From Weissella coleopterorum (GTDB taxonomy: Bacteria > Bacillota > Bacilli > Lactobacillales > Lactobacillaceae), in NCBI RefSeq assembly GCF_011304355.1, contig NZ_CP049888.1, forward strand, positions 868,001-932,000: a stretch of 64,000 nt of DNA, written 5' to 3'. The number at the start of each line of letters is the position of its first letter. The stretch's first letter is position 1. A program made the position numbers and the translations under genes. The notes beneath the pieces were generated by a model, which worked only from the letters and a program-made list of their open reading frames with translations, was not told the origin of the DNA and ran no database searches. Positions 28,343 to 35,316 of the stretch are shown piece by piece.

Positions 28343-28684
28343 ATGGAACTAGAAAAAAGCACGCGCCTTAATATTCTATTTGATTTTTATCGTTCGTTAT
28401 TAACTAGCAAACAAGATGACTATTTAGAGCTATATTATGCTGATGATTATTCATTGGGTGAAATTGCGGAAGAATTTTCAGTTTCACGACAGGCTGTCTA
28501 TGATAATTTAAAGCGGAGTACTCAGCTACTGGAAAATTATGAGAGTAAGCTACATTTATACGCTGAATACTTAAAAAGACAAGTCGCAGCTACGAAAATT
28601 GAGATTTATATTAAACAAAATTATCAAAATGATCAACAATTAATTAATTTAATGGAACAATTAATTACGCTTGAGGAGGATTAA
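28343..28684 (+). CDS. ylxM: YlxM/p13-like helix-turn-helix protein associated with SRP
   Basis: Small sigma-70-region-4-like DNA- or RNA-binding protein encoded with ffh in Firmicutes; in streptococci it is reported to influence SRP GTPase activity. It has 113 residues, starting at the ATG encoding MELEKS one base after the ftsY stop. That start has GGAG upstream and fits the family, whereas an in-frame upstream ATG lies within ftsY. The helix-turn-helix reads [20 protein letters not shown] at about residues 36-55. ffh begins five bases after the stop. Confidence 0.92.
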   Translation: MELEKSTRLNILFDFYRSLLTSKQDDYLELYYADDYSLGEIAEEFSVSRQAVYDNLKRSTQLLENYESKLHLYAEYLKRQVAATKIEIYIKQNYQNDQQLINLMEQLITLEED

Positions 28685-28689
28685 AAAGT

Positions 28690-30144
28690 ATGGCATTTGA
28701 AGGGTTAACAGAACGATTACAATCTGCATTGAGCGGATTACGAAAAAAAGGTAAAGTTACAGATGCTGATTTACGCGATACAATGCGTGAAATTCGGATG
28801 GCATTGTTAGAAGCCGATGTTGATTACATTGTTGTTAAAAGTTTTGTTCGTGATGTTCGTGAAAAAGCGGCAGGTCAAAAAGTTTTAGAGGGCTTAAACC
28901 CAGCACAGCAGATTGTTAAAATCGTCAATGATGAATTAACAGCAATGATGGGTGAGCAAGATGTACCTTTAAATCGTTCACCAAAAATACCCACGATCGT
29001 TATGATGGTTGGGTTGCAAGGAGCTGGTAAAACGACCACAGCGGGTAAATTAGCTCTGAAACTAAAGCAAGAACAAAATGCACGTCCTTTGATGATTGCG
29101 GCCGATATTTATCGACCAGCCGCGATTGATCAATTGGAAACTTTAGGTCAACAAATCGATGTCCCTGTCTTTTCAATGGGAACAGATGTTGATCCCCGTG
29201 AAATTGTAAAGCAAGGATTAGCTAAAGCAGCTGAATTGAAATCTGATTACGTCTTTATTGACGCCGCCGGTCGTTTACAAATTGATGAAGAGCTTATGCA
29301 AGAATTGGCTGATGTTAAAGCGATTGCTCAACCGGATGAAATTTTGCTGGTGGTTGATGCCATGACTGGTCAAAATGCGACTGAAACGGCCACTGGGTTC
29401 AACGATCGATTAGGTATTACTGGAGTAGTTTTGACTAAGCTGGATGGTGATACGCGTGGTGGAGCAGCACTTTCGATCCGTGCGATTACCAATAAGCCCA
29501 TTAAATTCGTTGGTCAGGGCGAGAAGATGACCGATTTGGACATCTTCTATCCTGAACGAATGGCTTCGCGAATTTTAGGGATGGGTGATTTAATGACCCT
29601 GATTGAAAAAGCGCAAAAAGATGTTGATGAGAAAAAAGCGGCTGAACAAGCAGAAAAAATGCGGCAAAACACTTTTGATTTCAACGATTTTATTGACCAA
29701 ATGGATCAAGTTCAAAATATGGGTCCCTTAGAAGATTTGATGAAAATGATTCCGGGAATGGCAAATAATCCAGCCCTGCAGAATATGCAAATGGATCCTA
29801 AGCAGATCGATCATATGAAAGCAATTGTTCTATCAATGACGCCATCTGAACGAGAAGATCCTGATCTAATCAATCCTTCAAGACGTCGCCGCTTAGCAGC
29901 AGGAGCTGGCCGCCCGATTGTTGAAGTCAACCGAATGATTAAGCAATTTAACCAAATGAAGGGCATGATGAGCAAAGCCATGAATGGAAATACTGCCCAA
30001 ATGGAACAGATGATGGGTTCATTACAAGGTGGTGGTATGCCAAATATGCCAGGTATGGGCGGTAACATGGGCCAAAAGATGCAGGACATGGCGATGAAGC
30101 GGATGGCGCGACAAATTAAAAAAAATAAGAAAAAGCGTCGTTAA
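28690..30144 (+). CDS. ffh: Signal recognition particle protein Ffh
   Basis: SRP54 homolog that binds signal sequences and SRP RNA and targets nascent membrane proteins with FtsY. The 484 residues comprise N and G domains with GLQGAGKTTTAGKLA (about 107-121), DAAGRL and TKLDGDTRGGAAL, and a methionine-rich M domain (about 310-484) ending in a basic KKNKKKRR tail. A GAGGAG site precedes the ATG. It ends the rnc-ffh unit. The SRP RNA gene itself was not found in this window. Confidence 0.98.
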   Translation: MAFEGLTERLQSALSGLRKKGKVTDADLRDTMREIRMALLEADVDYIVVKSFVRDVREKAAGQKVLEGLNPAQQIVKIVNDELTAMMGEQDVPLNRSPKIPTIVMMVGLQGAGKTTTAGKLALKLKQEQNARPLMIAADIYRPAAIDQLETLGQQIDVPVFSMGTDVDPREIVKQGLAKAAELKSDYVFIDAAGRLQIDEELMQELADVKAIAQPDEILLVVDAMTGQNATETATGFNDRLGITGVVLTKLDGDTRGGAALSIRAITNKPIKFVGQGEKMTDLDIFYPERMASRILGMGDLMTLIEKAQKDVDEKKAAEQAEKMRQNTFDFNDFIDQMDQVQNMGPLEDLMKMIPGMANNPALQNMQMDPKQIDHMKAIVLSMTPSEREDPDLINPSRRRRLAAGAGRPIVEVNRMIKQFNQMKGMMSKAMNGNTAQMEQMMGSLQGGGMPNMPGMGGNMGQKMQDMAMKRMARQIKKNKKKRR

Positions 30145-30150
30145 AAGCAA

Positions 30151-30176
30151 AGTGTAAAGGAAAAACACTTTACACT
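30151..30176. promoter_or_regulatory. Inverted repeat overlapping the rpsP promoter
   Basis: AGTGTAAAG pairs with CTTTACACT across an eight-base loop, with no T run. The right arm contains the candidate -35 box of rpsP. The GTAAAG/CTTTAC arms match those of the palindromes at 9625 and 21024. Confidence 0.5.
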
Positions 30177-30197
30177 ATTATAGAACTCTGGTATTAT
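30169..30197 (+). promoter_or_regulatory. Candidate promoter of rpsP
   Basis: TTTACA and TATTAT are separated by 17 bases; an overlapping perfect TATAAT begins three bases further on. The predicted start lies about 28 bases before rpsP. Confidence 0.55.
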
Positions 30198-30231
30198 AAT
30201 AAGAGTAGAAAAATACCGGAGGAAATTAAAC

Positions 30232-30504
30232 ATGGCAGTTAAAATTCGTTTAAAGCGCATGGGATCAAAGAAGCGCCCATTCTATCGCGTAGTTGTAGCA
30301 GATTCACGTTCACCTCGTGACGGACGTTTCATTGAAAACGTTGGAACTTATAACCCATTGGTTGAACCAGCTGAGGTTAAGTTGAACGAAGAAGTTATCA
30401 TGGGATGGTTGAATAATGGTGCCCAACCTTCTGATACAGTTAAAAACTTGTTATCAGAAGCTGGAATCATGAAGAAGTACCATGAAGCTAAGTTCTCAAA
30501 GTAA
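30232..30504 (+). CDS. rpsP: 30S ribosomal protein S16
   Basis: Small ribosomal subunit assembly protein. Its 90 residues match the family throughout, with [20 protein letters not shown] at the N-terminus followed by [24 protein letters not shown] precedes the ATG. It has its own promoter and a strong terminator. In most Firmicutes rpsP is followed by rimM-trmD; here a minus-strand efflux unit and an unknown gene lie between them. Confidence 0.98.
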   Translation: MAVKIRLKRMGSKKRPFYRVVVADSRSPRDGRFIENVGTYNPLVEPAEVKLNEEVIMGWLNNGAQPSDTVKNLLSEAGIMKKYHEAKFSK

Positions 30505-30515
30505 TTTGTACTTAT

Positions 30516-30557
30516 AAAAAGGTTAGTCCATTATCACGATGGACTAACCTTTTTTTG
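30516..30557 (+). terminator. Intrinsic terminator of rpsP
   Basis: AAAGGTTAGTCCAT pairs with ATGGACTAACCTTT around a seven-base loop, followed by T. This is one of the strongest hairpins in the window. Confidence 0.95.
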
Positions 30558-30641
30558 TTAAAAAAATTGTGTGATAGTTTAATCATCATAAAATTATATG
30601 AAAAAAACTAGCCCTTATTTTAAAGAGCTAGTTTTTAATTA

Positions 30642-32039
30642 TTATAAATTAGGCATTAATTTATGCCCCAATTTAAATGTGAAGTTGTACAAGAAAAAAT
30701 TAATAAAAATTAGGATGCCAAAGAATATAAAGACGTGTTGTGTTCCGGATTGCATTACAGCAGCCGGACTATGGCCAGCGCCAGAAGCTAAGAAACTTGA
30801 TGCGATCACAGTTCCAATTGAACCACCAAATTGTTGAAGGGTATTAAATATTGCATTGGCGTCAGCTTCTTTTTCAGATCCTGTAATGGTTAGAGCGTAG
30901 GTCATTGTATTTGCAAATGACATCGTAACACCGATTGCAAAAATTAGGTAGTAAACTAAGATCATCATTGGTGATAATTTAAGACTAAAGACTGCAAAAA
31001 TGATAATTGCTATAAAGAAAATTGAATTTCCAATTAAGATTGGTTTTTTAGCACCTAAATTATCATACATTCGACCCCAGACGGGATTTAATAGTCCAGA
31101 AATTAAACTTCCGGGTAATAGGATCATGCCACCAATCATGGCAGTAGCATGACCAGCAATTTGAGCGTAATTTGGTAAAACGAAGTTAACACCAATATTT
31201 GAAAATTGAATTAATACGTACGCAATTAAAGCTAGGGTAAAGACGGGATTTTTGAAAATTGAAATATTAATTAAAACGCGCTTAGAGCGATTTGAAACAG
31301 CAATGAAGATTCCTACTGCAAGGGCAGTAATTATAAGACAAAGACCTAATTTTCCATTCAACCAACCAGATTGCCCCACGGTATTAAACCCAAGGGTTAA
31401 ACTCGTAAACATAATCGTTAACAGTAATAAGCGAATCCAATCGAATTTTTGCTTAACAAGTGGAGTAATTTGTTCAATTGCAAAACCTAGGACAAAACCA
31501 ATGATCATCAGAGGTAATACAAACCAGAAAATATACCGCCAACTAGTAAAATTAACTACAATTCCACCAAAAGTTGGTCCTAAGGCCGGAGCCATTGAAA
31601 CAATTAATCCGCCCATGCCCATGAAAACACCACGTTTGGCCATAGGAGCACGCTCAAGAATTATATTAAATAATAAGGGTAATACAATTCCGGTTCCAAT
31701 GGCTTGGATTAAACGACCAATCAATAGAATTGAAAAACCAGGGGCAAGTGCGCAAGCAAGATCGCCGATAATTGAAAAAAGAACACCAGCCATAAAAATA
31801 TTGCGTTCTTTGAACCTCCCCTTAATATAAGATGAACAAACGATGACTAGTGAAACGACTAATAAGTAACCGGTTGTGACCCACTGAACCATCGATAAAT
31901 CAACTTTGAATTGACTAATTAAAGTTGGGAATGTGACGTTCATTGAAGTTTCAATTAGAACTCCAATAAAAGCCATAATGGCGGCTGCAATAATTGATAA
32001 AATATCTCTGGTGGACATTTTTTGGTTTGGATGGTTCAT
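30642..32039 (-). CDS. MFS multidrug efflux transporter, DHA2 (14-TM, EmrB/QacA) type
   Basis: Proton-driven drug/H+ antiporter of the major facilitator superfamily. The 465 residues form about 14 hydrophobic helices. Visible features are the start RDILSIIAAAIMAFIGVLIE, the motif-C-like region (MGGLIVSMAPALGPTFGGIV, about 142-161) typical of antiporters, and a WRYIFW segment that is common in DHA2 proteins. The start codon overlaps the stop of the upstream marR gene on the same strand (ATGA), so both are made from one message. Substrate cannot be read from sequence. The unit interrupts the common rpsP-rimM-trmD order, which may mark an insertion. Confidence 0.93.
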   Translation of the reverse strand: MNHPNQKMSTRDILSIIAAAIMAFIGVLIETSMNVTFPTLISQFKVDLSMVQWVTTGYLLVVSLVIVCSSYIKGRFKERNIFMAGVLFSIIGDLACALAPGFSILLIGRLIQAIGTGIVLPLLFNIILERAPMAKRGVFMGMGGLIVSMAPALGPTFGGIVVNFTSWRYIFWFVLPLMIIGFVLGFAIEQITPLVKQKFDWIRLLLLTIMFTSLTLGFNTVGQSGWLNGKLGLCLIITALAVGIFIAVSNRSKRVLINISIFKNPVFTLALIAYVLIQFSNIGVNFVLPNYAQIAGHATAMIGGMILLPGSLISGLLNPVWGRMYDNLGAKKPILIGNSIFFIAIIIFAVFSLKLSPMMILVYYLIFAIGVTMSFANTMTYALTITGSEKEADANAIFNTLQQFGGSIGTVIASSFLASGAGHSPAAVMQSGTQHVFIFFGILIFINFFLYNFTFKLGHKLMPNL

Positions 32040-32479
32040 TTTTCAGACCTCGTATTTTCTAAATGGGTGGCGGTTTTTGATAACAATTTCTTTAATAAAT
32101 CATTTTCATCAACTGAAAGTTCAGTAAAAGTATTATCAAAAATAGTTGTAGTGATTTCATGGAGCTTATCTCGAAGTTGAGCCCCATCGTTTGTTAAGAA
32201 CAGGCGTGTCGTTCGATGGTCATTCTCATCCAGTTTTTTTTTTAGATAACCCAGTTCTACTAGTTTAGCAACGGATCTAGCAATGGTGCTATGGTCTAAA
32301 AACATCGTTCGGGTTAAGTCACCCTGTGAAGGTTTTGGATGATCTGCAATATAAAAGATAAAAAAATAATTGCTATCGTTTAACCCATAAGGTTTAAGAG
32401 CTCTATTTAGTTCCGTACGCATGACACGACTAATAATGCCAATACTTTGAAATTGATCATGATGTAATTCAGGGTGCAT
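32036..32479 (-). CDS. MarR family transcriptional regulator
   Basis: Winged-helix repressor, most likely of its own operon with the efflux pump. The 147 residues show the MarR fold. N-terminal dimer helices precede the winged helix, with GDLTRTMFLDHSTIARSVAKL as recognition segment (about residues 50-70), and the wing reads KKLDENDHRTTRLFLT. I use the ATG encoding MHPELHH, preceded by AAAGGAGAG. An in-frame GTG 27 bases upstream lies within the operator palindrome and has no ribosome binding site. A consensus promoter and an 18-base palindrome lie just upstream. Confidence 0.93.
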   Translation of the reverse strand: MHPELHHDQFQSIGIISRVMRTELNRALKPYGLNDSNYFFIFYIADHPKPSQGDLTRTMFLDHSTIARSVAKLVELGYLKKKLDENDHRTTRLFLTNDGAQLRDKLHEITTTIFDNTFTELSVDENDLLKKLLSKTATHLENTRSEK

Positions 32480-32491
32480 ATTTCTCTCCTT

Positions 32492-32509
32492 TATGTGCAA
32501 TTGCACATA
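32492..32509. promoter_or_regulatory. Probable MarR operator palindrome
   Basis: A perfect 18-base palindrome, TATGTGCAATTGCACATA, lies between the predicted transcription start and the ribosome binding site of marR. Size and position fit an autorepressor site of a MarR dimer. Confidence 0.7.
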
Positions 32510-32525
32510 TTAATCGACTCGAATT

Positions 32526-32554
32526 ATGTTAAACTCATTCTGATCGAATGTCAA
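32526..32554 (-). promoter_or_regulatory. Promoter of marR-MFS unit
   Basis: Read on the minus strand: a perfect TTGACA (32549-32554), 17 bases, then TAACAT (32526-32531). The predicted start is a few bases upstream of the operator palindrome. Confidence 0.8.
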
Positions 32555-32609
32555 ACTACGATTCATGTTTTTGATTTTTATTCCTTTTTGAATCAAAGCC
32601 AGAAACCTA

Positions 32610-32638
32610 TTGCTTCGGTAGTTAGATTTATCTATAAT
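32610..32638 (+). promoter_or_regulatory. Promoter of the unknown gene and rimM-trmD
   Basis: TTGCTT and a perfect TATAAT are separated by 17 bases, about 33 bases before the start codon at 32671. It is divergent from the marR promoter. Confidence 0.7.
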
Positions 32639-32670
32639 TAGTACATTGAATAATTAGGGCGGTTAGGGAA

Positions 32671-32991
32671 ATGGCTAGTAAATATCCAACGGCACAACTA
32701 GTAGGCGTAATGCTCCAGCAAGATGTAAATGGACGGTATTACGCCGAGAAAAGCAGCTTGTACTTAGCCGATTTCCATAGTTGGCGTATTGGTAAACATA
32801 CAAAGGGGAAACTACGTGAACCAGGTCAAATTTTTCTGACTGAGCAGAATATGGCGGTGGTACTGGTTGAAATTAAACCACTAAGTTTTAAAGATCGGCA
32901 TGAGTATACTGTAATGGGGCGGTTTACGGGTACAGCTTTGCCGAATGATCAATTCAATATAATTTTAAAAAATTATTTGAATTTAGAATGA
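32671..32991 (+). CDS. Conserved-looking hypothetical protein upstream of rimM
   Basis: A 106-residue soluble protein that I do not recognise. It is basic to neutral with no signal peptide or membrane segment. The sequence alternates short hydrophobic strands with charged turns (for example MAVVLVEIKPLSF and YTVMGRFTG), suggesting a small beta-rich fold. AGGGCGGTTAGGGAA precedes the ATG, and a clear promoter lies upstream. rimM begins 28 bases after its stop with no terminator, so it is probably co-transcribed with rimM and trmD. That hints at an RNA- or translation-related role, but this is only context. Confidence 0.72.
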   Translation: MASKYPTAQLVGVMLQQDVNGRYYAEKSSLYLADFHSWRIGKHTKGKLREPGQIFLTEQNMAVVLVEIKPLSFKDRHEYTVMGRFTGTALPNDQFNIILKNYLNLE

Positions 32992-33019
32992 TAATAACCA
33001 AAAGAGAGTGAGTAATTGA

Positions 33020-33538
33020 ATGGCTTTATATAAAGTAGGTACAATTGTGAATACCCATGGAATCAAAGGCGAAGTACGCGTGATTGCCACTACAGATTTT
33101 CCGGCGGAACGTTTTGTTCCGGGCAATCGAATGGTCATTGACCAGAAAATGAATGTATCAGTTGAAATTGCGACTGTTCGAAAACATAAGCAATTTATTT
33201 TATTGAGCTTTAAAGATTTGCAAAATATTAATTTCATTGAAAAATATAAGGGATTGGAAATATTTGTGGATGAGACAAAAGTTCCACAGCTCGATCAAAA
33301 TGAGTATTTTTATCATGACATTGTTGGATTGTCGATCATTAATAATGAAAATCAAGATGTAATTGGAACGGTTAAAGAAATTTTGGAATTACCCGCTAAT
33401 GATGTTTGGGTGATTCAAAGAAAGCAGGGGTCAGATTTGCTACTACCGTTTACATCACAGGTAGTGCAAGAAATTGACCTGAATAACCGTGTTGCCAAAG
33501 TTAATCTATTAGAAGAGTGGGTTGCTGATGAGAATTGA
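33020..33538 (+). CDS. rimM: Ribosome maturation factor RimM
   Basis: Binds S19 and helps mature the 30S head. The 172 residues begin with the family signature [18 protein letters not shown], followed by the N-terminal beta-barrel (about 1-90). The C-terminal PRC-barrel has [10 protein letters not shown] (about 94-103) and the closing [25 protein letters not shown] precedes the ATG. The stop overlaps trmD by 11 bases, the usual translationally coupled rimM-trmD pair. Confidence 0.97.
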   Translation: MALYKVGTIVNTHGIKGEVRVIATTDFPAERFVPGNRMVIDQKMNVSVEIATVRKHKQFILLSFKDLQNINFIEKYKGLEIFVDETKVPQLDQNEYFYHDIVGLSIINNENQDVIGTVKEILELPANDVWVIQRKQGSDLLLPFTSQVVQEIDLNNRVAKVNLLEEWVADEN

Positions 33539-34259
33539 TGTTTTAAGTTTATTTCCTAATATGTTTGCGCCGATGCGTGAATCGATTATTGGTAAGGCGA
33601 TTGAACGCCAATTAGTGGACTTTAATGTGGTTGATTTCCGAAATTTCACGGAAAATAAACATCATAATGTTGATGATGTTATTTACGGAGGTGGGCAAGG
33701 GATGTTGTTAACCCCACAACCAATCTATTCTGCAATGGACTATGTGGAGCAAACTGCTGGAAATCGGGGCCGCGTTATTTTACTTGATCCAGCAGGACGA
33801 ACTTTTGATCAAAAAATGGCAGAAGAATTAGCGCAGGAAGAGCATTTGACTTTTATTGCTGGTCATTATGAAGGATATGATGAAAGAATCCGTGATTTAG
33901 TAACGGATGAAATATCATTAGGTGATTTTGTTTTAACTGGTGGCGAATTGGGCTCGATGGTTATTATCGATGCGACTGTACGCCTTTTGGATGAAGCATT
34001 AGGAGATGATATGTCTGCCGTTGATGATTCGTTTTCAACAGGACTATTGGAGTACCCACAATATACACGTCCAGCGGATTTTAAAGGTAAAAAAGTGCCA
34101 GATGTTTTGATGAGTGGACATCATGCTAAGATTGCAGAATGGCGTAAAAAAGAGGCCCTTCGTCGTACCTATTTAAGGCGACCAGATTTACTGGCATCGT
34201 ACGAATTAGATGTCGATGAGAAGAAGTTACTAACTGAAGTTAAACGTGAAGAAAATTAA
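33528..34259 (+). CDS. trmD: tRNA (guanine(37)-N(1))-methyltransferase TrmD
   Basis: Knotted SPOUT methyltransferase that makes m1G37 in tRNAs and prevents frameshifting. I start at the ATG encoding [13 protein letters not shown], which matches the family; an in-frame TTG two codons earlier has no support. The 243 residues include [37 protein letters not shown], and the trefoil-knot segment [14 protein letters not shown]. The stop codon lies at the edge of a bidirectional terminator. Confidence 0.97.
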   Translation: MRIDVLSLFPNMFAPMRESIIGKAIERQLVDFNVVDFRNFTENKHHNVDDVIYGGGQGMLLTPQPIYSAMDYVEQTAGNRGRVILLDPAGRTFDQKMAEELAQEEHLTFIAGHYEGYDERIRDLVTDEISLGDFVLTGGELGSMVIIDATVRLLDEALGDDMSAVDDSFSTGLLEYPQYTRPADFKGKKVPDVLMSGHHAKIAEWRKKEALRRTYLRRPDLLASYELDVDEKKLLTEVKREEN

Positions 34260-34296
34260 AAAGCTAGGCGCAAAGATTAAAGCGCCTAGCTTTTTA
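34258..34296. terminator. Bidirectional terminator between trmD and the small minus-strand gene
   Basis: AAAAAGCTAGGCGC pairs with GCGCCTAGCTTTTT. T runs on both strands let it serve trmD and the convergent small gene. It overlaps both stop codons. Confidence 0.9.
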
Positions 34297-34434
34297 ATTT
34301 TCTTCGGCCTGCAAATCAGGCTTTGATTTTTTCCCTAAGAAACTATTTTTTTCATTATCATCTTTTTTTGGTAATTCGATGAAATTATCAAATGCTGTTT
34401 CCATCCCGTTTTGACGGTTTGATTGTAATCCCAT
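34294..34434 (-). CDS. Small 46-residue protein gene
   Basis: A short reading frame on the minus strand with a perfect AAGGAGGA site eight bases before its ATG and a shared terminator right at its stop. A TATAAT-like -10 box lies at 34461-34466 on the same strand. The product begins MGLQSNRQNG, has a short possible helix around AFDNFIELP, and a lysine- and asparagine-rich hydrophilic tail; no membrane segment. It faintly recalls short streptococcal/lactobacillal proteins of the SPJ_0845 type, which I cannot confirm. Function is unknown. Confidence 0.65.
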   Translation of the reverse strand: MGLQSNRQNGMETAFDNFIELPKKDDNEKNSFLGKKSKPDLQAEEN

Positions 34435-34544
34435 TTGTAAAATCCTCCTTATTTGAATCTATTATACTATAATAATGATAGATGAACTTTAAGAATTAAA
34501 CTATTTAATTTGCATAAATAAGCGTAATACGCTGGGAGGATAAA

Positions 34545-35201
34545 ATGGCAAAAGTGACATTATATCTTGTTCGACATGGACAAACCTATTTCAATATTTA
34601 TAATAAACTACAAGGGTGGAGTAATTCACCATTAACCGGTAAAGGAATACAAAATGCATTAGATACCGGACGTAGGCTCTCGGACATTAAATTTGTAGCG
34701 GCCTTTTGTTCTGATACAACCCGAGCTGAAGATACGGCCGAATTGATTTTGGCAGAAAATCATAAAAGCTTATTGACAAAAGCAATTAAATCACCATATT
34801 TTAGAGAACAATTTTACGGATCTTTTGAAGGCGACAACATGGACGAAGTATGGTCTAAGGTTGGATCAAAGCAGAACTTAAATTCATTTGCAGACATTGT
34901 GCAACAATTTTCGATTGCTGATGCAAAAAATATGATGAAGGCGGCTGATCCTTTTCATGACGCCGAAAACCAGAATGAGTATTGGACTAGAATCCAAAAA
35001 GGATTTAAATTAATTGCAGAGCAACCTGAACTTCATGATGGGGATAATGTATTAGTAATTAGTCACGGAAATACTTTGTTGAGCTTGATGGAACAGTATG
35101 GTCACGGTCAATTTAACCTTAATGAACGACCTAAGAATGGAAGTATTACTAAACTAGCCTTTGATGGGCAAGATATCGAGATACTAAGTTATAATCAATA
35201 G
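34545..35201 (+). CDS. Histidine phosphatase (phosphoglycerate mutase) family protein
   Basis: A branch 1 histidine phosphatase. The 218 residues open with YLVRHGQTYFN, whose RHG contains the catalytic histidine at about residue 10. The LQGWSNSPLTGKG segment, FREQFYGSFEGD, and VISHGNTLL (second histidine, about 175) follow. This group in lactobacilli comprises broad phosphatases rather than glycolytic mutase. The sequence does not match GpmA closely in the RHG context. GGGAGG precedes the ATG. It stands alone between trmD and uvrC. Confidence 0.9.
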   Translation: MAKVTLYLVRHGQTYFNIYNKLQGWSNSPLTGKGIQNALDTGRRLSDIKFVAAFCSDTTRAEDTAELILAENHKSLLTKAIKSPYFREQFYGSFEGDNMDEVWSKVGSKQNLNSFADIVQQFSIADAKNMMKAADPFHDAENQNEYWTRIQKGFKLIAEQPELHDGDNVLVISHGNTLLSLMEQYGHGQFNLNERPKNGSITKLAFDGQDIEILSYNQ

Positions 35202-35316
35202 TGAGAAAACTGTACCAATTTAAGATGTCTTTGATGTGTGAAGAGGAACTAAGATAGTAAAACTTAAGCCTTAACTTCATCTATATAATATCAGAGTAAA
35301 ACGAAAGAGGGGTTCA

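Noticed and set aside
31252..31830. A 192-codon frame antisense to the MFS transporter.
   Set aside because: Basic, repetitive composition typical of the complement of a membrane protein gene; no ribosome binding site; fully overlapped by a solid gene.
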